Shown: one piece after another, positions 57,680-64,000 of the stretch
Layout: each line of letters opens with the position of its first letter
Position numbering within the stretch: position 1 is the first letter of the stretch
NCBI GenBank assembly: GCA_032719365.1
Contig: CM064873.1
Location: 38,169,742-38,233,741, forward strand
Source: Prinsepia uniflora
Lineage: Eukaryota > Streptophyta > Magnoliopsida > Rosales > Rosaceae
Direction: 5' to 3'
Length of the DNA: 64,000 nucleotides
The notes under the pieces: generated by a model
The model's input: the letters and a program-made list of their open reading frames with translations, nothing else
What the model was told of the DNA's origin: nothing
Databases searched by the model: none
Position numbers and translations under genes: made by a program

Positions 57680-60405
57680 TTTTCAGGACCCGTCTCAAAT
57701 ATCACCTCGATACCCGGGACGAACCCTGCTCCCGTCTGACAATCACACATAAAGTACCAAAATAACCTCAACACCACTATAAGCATAACTATCAGAAAAG
57801 GGAGTAAATAAAATACAACTGTAAGTCAGAGCATAGTTCATACAAAATGGGCACAAAATCCTACTAAGCTAGTTTCGCAACGGAAGAACGTCGAAAGCTC
57901 TATGCCTCGATTCCTGCCTCAACGTTCACCCCAGCGCTATCACCACGACCTGGAGGGAAAATTTAAAATCGAAAGGTGTGAGTGGACTAAAAGAAATAAA
58001 AGTTCAAAAACAATTAATCATCAAATCAGGGTTAAGAAAATAATAGTAATATTTTTCCCTCTGTTTTAAAAACATGCATGCCTAACGAAGTATCAGAAAA
58101 CCACGACATAAAACAGTATAATCCATATCATAAAACCAAATATATCACTGCCAAGTCCGATCAAACCTGCTGGGTCTATCCGAGTCTTTAAACTCAACCA
58201 GGCCTCAAATGTAATCCAAGTCTTTAAACTCCCGAGTCTTTAAACTCAATAGGCCTACGGGGGTAATATCGTAAATATCTGAGTCTTTAAACTCCCGAGT
58301 CTTTAAACTCAATCCGGCCCCGTCCCCCGTCAATCAGAATCCGGGTCTTTAAACCCAATATCTAGATCCAGTAAATCCAATCCAAACCAATTTACAATCA
58401 ATTCTAAATTCATATCCAAACCCGAATCTGAAATCCCCGGTTCGAAGCCCTTCCGGCGTTCAGAATCGTCATTCCGAACCCAAATCCGGAATCCCACTTT
58501 TTAAACCGAAAATCGCGATTACCACATGTCATATTTCATAATTCATTTATACCCATCAGAAAGCAATTATAATTTGAAATCCCAAAGTATAGCATCCAAA
58601 ATCAGAAATCCCATTTTCTCGAAAAACGTGCAAAAACCCGAAAATGTCTCGAAAAATGTGCAAGCATAGAAATCACATATAATCATCATCAACAAGAATT
58701 TAAAACATACTTTAAACCATAAAACATAATTAAAACTAGCTAGGCATGATCATGAGAAAAGAAAGAGTCCACTCACGAATCGGAAATTGTCAATCGCGCT
58801 CCGTGCGCTCCTCGACCGTCTCAGGCGTCTCCCGTCCTGTCAATAGGCACCAAATAGGGTCACAAATACATCAAGGATACTAACCCTAATTTTCCCCATT
58901 TTCAGGAATTTATTTGTAATTTAAACTTAGACTCTAAACCGTCCGGATTCCCGAACCATCCCGTAACATCGTCCGATTAACCCGAAAATCACACCAATGG
59001 ATTCCTTAGGACATTTAGAACCAAAACCATGTTGAAAGTTTGGCCGAAATCCTCCCCACGCGCCCCCACGCGCCGCCCAAAGTGGCTGCGCGTGGGCCTC
59101 ACGCGCCTGCTACAGTGCTTCTTCTTCCTCGAGTCACCCGGTTCAACTGTGTTGAACCGGCGTGACCGGTTCTCCACGGTTCCTCCACCATTCTTCTCCC
59201 TTTCAATCCCAATAGCATCGTCCAGTCCCCAGCAATCCTTTCCCCTCCTAACCTTTGAAAATTGAAGCCTAAAACCCCTCAACTTCACCCTCGAAACAGA
59301 CGGCCCGTGAGCCCTGTTTTGGCCGCCAGCCACCCAGGTCCTCCCCCGTCACGGTACCACACTCAGACGACTCCTGGGACCTCTAGGAGTCTCACCCTAA
59401 CCTCCAAAACCTTCGACTCTAGCCCTAAGTCCAGGACTTTTGAACACAATAAAAACGGGAAAACAGGGGATTCGGGGTATACCTTCGATTCTCACTCCGC
59501 TGTCTGCACCGCCGCGTGCCACGGTGCTCGTTGAGTCCCCTACCGTCGTCTAAGCCTCCTATTGCCTTGGATTAAGCCACCACACGGCACAACCACCGCC
59601 ACATTGCCATCGTCTCTCTGTTTTCTCAGAAATCACAGCCTTCCCACCGTCGTGTCTCCGTGCACGATCTCACTCCCAAAACTCGATCACCAGCTTCCTC
59701 TCTTCTCTCTGTCACTCTCACAATTCACAGAACCTTCACCCAAGCACAGAATCGATCACCGTCTCTCAATTCTTCACTCTCTGTTTCTCTGTGTCGAAGC
59801 CCAAATGCACGGTTGACAATTAACCAAAATGCGGTCGTGTGTATGTGAGACTCTCTTAGAACCATCCAGCAAAGCCCACGTGTCCCCTTCTCCATGGTCT
59901 TCAGTACAAAATATCCACACCCACTCAGCCACTTGTTTTTATCTGATTGGTCATAGGGAAAAAAGACCAAAATGCCCCTAGGTTTAAAAATTACCTTTTT
60001 ACCCTCAAACTTTCCAGACCCGTAACTATTCCGTCCGACGTCCGATGACAGCGTGCCGCTTGTCGTTGTACTCAGGACGTCGAGACCTAACTAACGGTCT
60101 TCGGTCTACGTGAAAATCACAAGTCCACTAAAAAGTCAACATTTCCCTCGATTAGTCAAAATTACGGTAACGCCCTCAATCTTCCGAACGTCATAACTTT
60201 TCTCCGATTGTCCAAATCGGACATGCCACCAGTCTACGGACTCGTGACGTCCTAAACTACGTCACAGTCAATGGTCAACACTCATCCAACCTGTAAATCA
60301 AAAAGTCAACTTTTGACACACTATTCACAAGGGCAAAATCGTCCTTTTATACAAATATTTTACAAAATTACATTTTTACCCTTCTCGAAGGTACGGGTTG
60401 TTACA
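57680..60405 (-). mobile_element. 3' LTR of chromovirus element N
   Basis: It ends GTACGGGTTGTTACA at 60405 beside the polypurine-tract complement, so it belongs to the pol at 60442 onward. The start near 57680 (TTTCAGGACCC for TGTCAGGACCC) is blurred by about 3 bp. It belongs to the TTTAAAG-palindrome subfamily (58182-58356) and has the GC hairpin at 59067-59094. The partner LTR lies beyond the window. Confidence 0.75.
58182..58356. repeat. Array of six TTTAAAG palindromes in LTR N
   Basis: GAGTCTTTAAACTC-like copies start at 58182, 58218, 58234, 58281, 58297 and 58343. The last has GGG/CCC arms. The array matches those of LTRs D and I in reverse orientation. Confidence 0.85.
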
Positions 60406-60443
60406 ATCTACCCCCCTAAAAAGGAATTTCGTCCCCGAAATTC
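60406..60443 (-). other. Polypurine tract and hairpin at the end of pol, element N
   Basis: The plus strand reads ATCTACCCCCCTAAAAAG, the complement of the polypurine tract. GAATTTCG (60424-60431), loop TCCC, CGAAATTC (60436-60443) form a perfect 8-bp stem overlapping the pol stop codon, as in element G. Confidence 0.82.
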
Positions 60444-60820
60444 AGTGAAACAAGTAAGGGTACTGTTCGTGCATTAAGGCCTCAAGTTCCCAAGTAGCTT
60501 CTTCCACCTGATGATTCCTCCACAAAACTTTAACTAAGGGAACCGTCTTCTTCCGTAAGACCTTATCATTCCGATCCAAAATCGCTACAGGCTGTTCTTC
60601 AAAACTCAAATCTTCCCTAAGCTCAACAGGTTGTGCTTCCAGAACATGCGAATCATCCCGTATATACTTCCGAAGCATCGATACATGAAAGACATTATGT
60701 ACCTTGGCCAAATCCGCTGGTAAGGCCAACCGATAAGCAACAGGACCAATCCGCTCCAAGATCTCATAAGGTCCAATGTAACGAGGGCTCAACTTTCCTC
60801 GCCTACCAAACCGTACGATT
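60442..60820 (-). pseudogene. Chromovirus pol of element N, C-terminal end
   Basis: This encodes the GPY/F block (RYIGPYEILERIGPVAYRL), VHNVFHVSMLRKY, EEQPVAILDRNDKVLRKKT and a chromodomain-like end (WRNHQVEEATWE), stopping at 60442-60444. It is very similar to the same part of element G. The frame continues at 63571 on the other side of solo LTR M; the codons KGI and VRFG are separated exactly at the CGATT duplication. Confidence 0.88.
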
Positions 60821-63565
60821 TGACAGGACCCATCCCAATCCCCCCGGGATTAGTGCGGGATGACCCTGCTCCCGTCTGACACGAAGTGTCAGACAAGGGA
60901 TATTTCCGACCTTTGCCCTCCCGGGCTATCAGAGTACGCCAGGATCCGGAGGAGGCATGTGATATCTCGATCTCTGCTACAGTCCACATCCGCTGTCAAC
61001 CTGAAGGGTATTAAAAACAGAAAGGTTGTGAGTGGACAAAAATAAAGATTTTATAAAACATTTCCATAAGAAGACCTTTATACCCTCCACTAAAAAGCAT
61101 GCATGCATAGTAAAACCCTTTATTCAAACACATATGTTAAAACATCCATAATTAGGGTCTCAGCCCCAAATTCTATAAATACAAGTTCTACGGGCTCCTG
61201 CCCAAAACCATTTACAGAAAACCATAACATAGTAAACATATGTGGGATCTCAGCCCAAATCCATTTATCATCATAAAACACAGTTTTCCCAAACCAATTG
61301 AAACCATGTTTATCCAATATATTCATATCCAGAACCTGTCACGGTAAAATAAAGCTACACGTGTGCTAACCGAGGTCTCAAACCCAAGTCTCTCCAGGGT
61401 CCACCCAGGTCAATGTCCGTAGATCAATGACCCTCCCTGAAGGTAACGAACCATGCCCATCCTGAGAGTAAGGAACCCAACTGGGGGGCGACTCCACTCA
61501 GTCAGTGCTCCGTGACTACTCCGGGGTCCACCCAGGCCAACGACCCTCCCCGGAGGAGACAATCATATATATAGGATGGAATATGAAAAACCTTTTGAAA
61601 TCATTCTTTAAACTTTTCCGAATCGTAAACCAATTGGGCCTCCGGCCCGATTCCGTAAATCAAATGGACCCCAAGTCCGAGAATTACCTTTTCAAATCCA
61701 AAATTATTTCATTAACTTATTTCCAAAATCATAAGTACGGAAAATCAGTGTAAAACTGGAAAACCTCGATTTACGTGCAAGCACGTAAATCGCCTCGAAA
61801 TACGTGAAACCATATAATTCACAGATATCCAAATCAACATTATCAAATCATATTCATAATCCATTTGGAAATCCAAAACCATTTCATTTAGACCAATAAG
61901 ACATACAGCCCCGTATAGGCACCGTATAGGGCCGAAACCTCGAAATATGTGCCTATACGAACCACACATCCAAATGCACTCATGGCATCACAAATAAGTA
62001 TTTAAAACAGATAATAAACATTTATGCATGCACCAATTTAGAAAACAAGGTCCACTCACAGACCGTCCGAAGCCGCGTCTCGATACGCGTGCCATACGGC
62101 TCCCCGAGCCGATCACTGTCACCGGGACTTCCAAACCTGTCCAAATTAATTTAGAGGGTTACTAACTACTTATATAACCCCTCACTAAAGCCCCGTAATT
62201 TTCCCGTATTTTTAACTATTTTTAATCCCGAACCTAAACCTTCCGATGCCCCGAAACATATCGAGACGGTGTCCGATTGACACGAAACCAGTCCCAAAAT
62301 GTTCGTTACATCGAATAGATGATTTCCCGTGTTGAACACTTCCCCAAAAACCCTAGCACGCGCTGCCACGCGCCGCCCAAAGGCCCCTGCGCGTGGGCCT
62401 CACGCGCCGCTACAGTGCCGTCGTCCTCCCTCGATCGAACCGGTCCGACCGGCCCGGTCCGGTCCAACCTCTGCAACTGGACTGGCGTAACCGGTCCAGG
62501 CCTTCTTCTCCCTCATTTTTGGTCCGATTTCCTCCATTCCAATTCCTAAATTCCTATTTTAATGTTTTCTACCAATCCCAATTAACCAAACTATCAAAAA
62601 CCCACCGAAACCCATGGTTCCAAAATGAACCTCACGGTTCTGTTTTTCCATTTTCCCTTCCATGGCTTCCCAGCCGTCCTACACCATACAAACCTTCTTA
62701 AAACGCCCTAAGCAACCTATTTAAATCAACCAAACCATCCAAATCGTTCCATAACCATTAAATCGAATTTAAATGGGTTTTGGGCCTAACCGGGTAATCT
62801 TCTCGGGTTCAAGGCCGCCGTCCACGGCGGCGTGGCTTCCAGCCGGCCACCATCGTCCAGTCTTCATCCTCTGCTCGCTCCTGACCTCTCAGTCATGATC
62901 AGTGGGGTTCAGTTTTGGATTGGGGAGGGAGAATGGATCGGTTTGGTGTTTGGGTGGAAGGAAGATAAATGATCGATGAAGGGATGGTATGCATGTATGG
63001 GTGAGATTGGCCAGTGGATGGGTGACAAGTGTCACTCATCCATTGGTTGCTGAAAAGTAACTGGACCCACTAAAGACAAACTGCACTTTTTGTCTCGTAA
63101 AACGTGCTGCCGTGAATAGTAACCGGGAACTTCCGTGAACCGTAACTTCGCCGTCGAACGTTCGAATTCGACGTGCCGCCTGTCTACGGATTCGTATCGT
63201 CCTTATCTACGTAACGGTCTTCGGCCCTCGGCCATCGGACCTCCCGATCAAAAAGTCAACTTTTGACCTCCTATTCACCCAAATTACCAAAATGCCCCTA
63301 AACTTCCGAACGTCATAACTTCCTCCTCGAATGTCGGAATTGAACGTGCCATCTGTCTATGAACTCGTGACGTCACCAACTACGTCACGGTCATCGGTCA
63401 AAGTCCATTTGACTGGCCGATTGAAAAGTCAACGTTTTGCCACCACCAGGGGCAAAACGGTCATTTCGCATCGTTCGTCCGATTTCGCTCTACTAATCAC
63501 GGATTAGCCTCACTAATCGTGATTAGTCACTAATCTAATCATGGAATTTGGGACGGGTCGTTACA
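60821..63565 (-). mobile_element. Solo LTR 'M', inserted into pol of element N
   Basis: TGACAGGACCC at 60821 to GACGGGTCGTTACA at 63565, 2745 bp, with a perfect CGATT duplication (60816-60820 and 63566-63570). It carries the hairpin at 62367-62395 and the palindrome at 63016-63041. As it interrupts pol, it arrived after element N. Confidence 0.9.
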
Positions 63566-64000
63566 CGATTCCCTTCCAAGGAGATAACTTCAAGAAAACC
63601 CAGTCTCCTACTGCAAACTCCAGATCTCTGATCCTACGGTCAGCGTAACTCTTCTGCCGGTCCTGAGCTGCCTTCAGTCGATCTCTGATCAGTGCCACTT
63701 TTTCTTGAGTAAGGTCTACTAGCTCGGAAGTAGTAAGTCTCCTCTCACCAACCTCGGTCCAACACAATGGAGTCCGACACTGTCGCCCATACAAAGCCTC
63801 ATAAGGAGCCATCCCAATACTCTCCTAATAACTGTTATTGTAGGCAAACTCCATCAAAGGTAAATGTGACTCCCAAGTACCCTGAAACTGTAAGACACAA
63901 GCTCTCATAATATCCTCGAGAATCTGGATGGTCCACTCAGACAGTCCATCGGTCTGAGGATGAAAGGCAGTACTAAAATGCAGTTTTGTCCCAAAAGCTT
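63566..64000 (-). pseudogene. Chromovirus pol of element N, integrase part (continues off the window)
   Basis: On the minus strand the integrase core is readable (FSTAFHPQTDG, LEDIMRACVLQF, HLPLMEFAYNNSY), then MAPYEALYGRQCR and AAQDRQKSYADRRIRDLEF followed by VGDWVFLKLSPWKG. A TAG at 63825-63827 stands where the sister element G has Gln (YNNSYQ), consistent with CAG to TAG. In the segment TDGLSEWT, position-matched to TDGQSERT of element G, the catalytic Glu is kept but its neighbours differ. Confidence 0.87.

Overview
The window is nuclear DNA of a flowering plant, most likely a eudicot. It has one intact multi-exon housekeeping gene with plant-type introns, plant transposon families (hAT/BED/DUF659, Ty3-gypsy chromoviruses with very long LTRs, one Athila-like LTR), and otherwise almost no coding sequence. 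I cannot name the species.

Layout. (1) 1-25330: a dead hAT transposase gene (ATG at 815, last stop about 25330) split by two LTR insertions. The first is a clean solo LTR (959-3921). The second is an 18.1 kb stack (4759-22901) that is itself several LTR units inserted into one another. Target-site duplications (TSDs) flank most units and allow the order of insertion to be read. (2) 26187-27141: a broken fragment, introns retained, of a BRWD-type WD40/bromodomain gene on the minus strand. (3) 27799-37877: a complete 17-exon gene on the minus strand for the ribosome-biogenesis GTPase BMS1 (about 1183 aa). It has a telo-box and a site II-like motif upstream and an apparent U12-type AT-AC intron. 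(4) 38200-38710: a T-rich degenerate repeat. (5) 39018-42257: a probable DNA transposon with a broken GRF zinc-finger gene, carrying a truncated LTR. (6) 42258-54430: LTR-element sequence with a non-coding interior, interrupted by a three-deep nest of solo LTRs. (7) 54441-56470: an Athila-like LTR with its primer-binding site and some leader. (8) 56473-64000: LTR fragments, then a Ty3-gypsy element on the minus strand (LTR, polypurine tract, integrase/chromodomain end of pol) running off the right edge, its pol interrupted by another solo LTR.

Most of the sequence belongs to one related group of LTRs, about 2-3.1 kb long, reading TGTAAC(G/A)(A/C)CCC...GGGTCCTGTCA or its complement. I count nine that look like solo LTRs, eight with a perfect 5-bp TSD and one with a single mismatch. 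These LTRs share structured internal motifs: a 26-bp palindrome, a GC-rich hairpin followed by CTACAGT, arrays of GACGTC-like decamers, and tandem arrays of short palindromic units. They are the least explained part of the window.

The only gene I judge functional is BMS1. The remaining coding traces (hAT, two pol ends, GRF, BRWD) carry stop codons, frameshifts or truncations. Many of the stops fit C-to-T or G-to-A change, as expected for methylated repeats.
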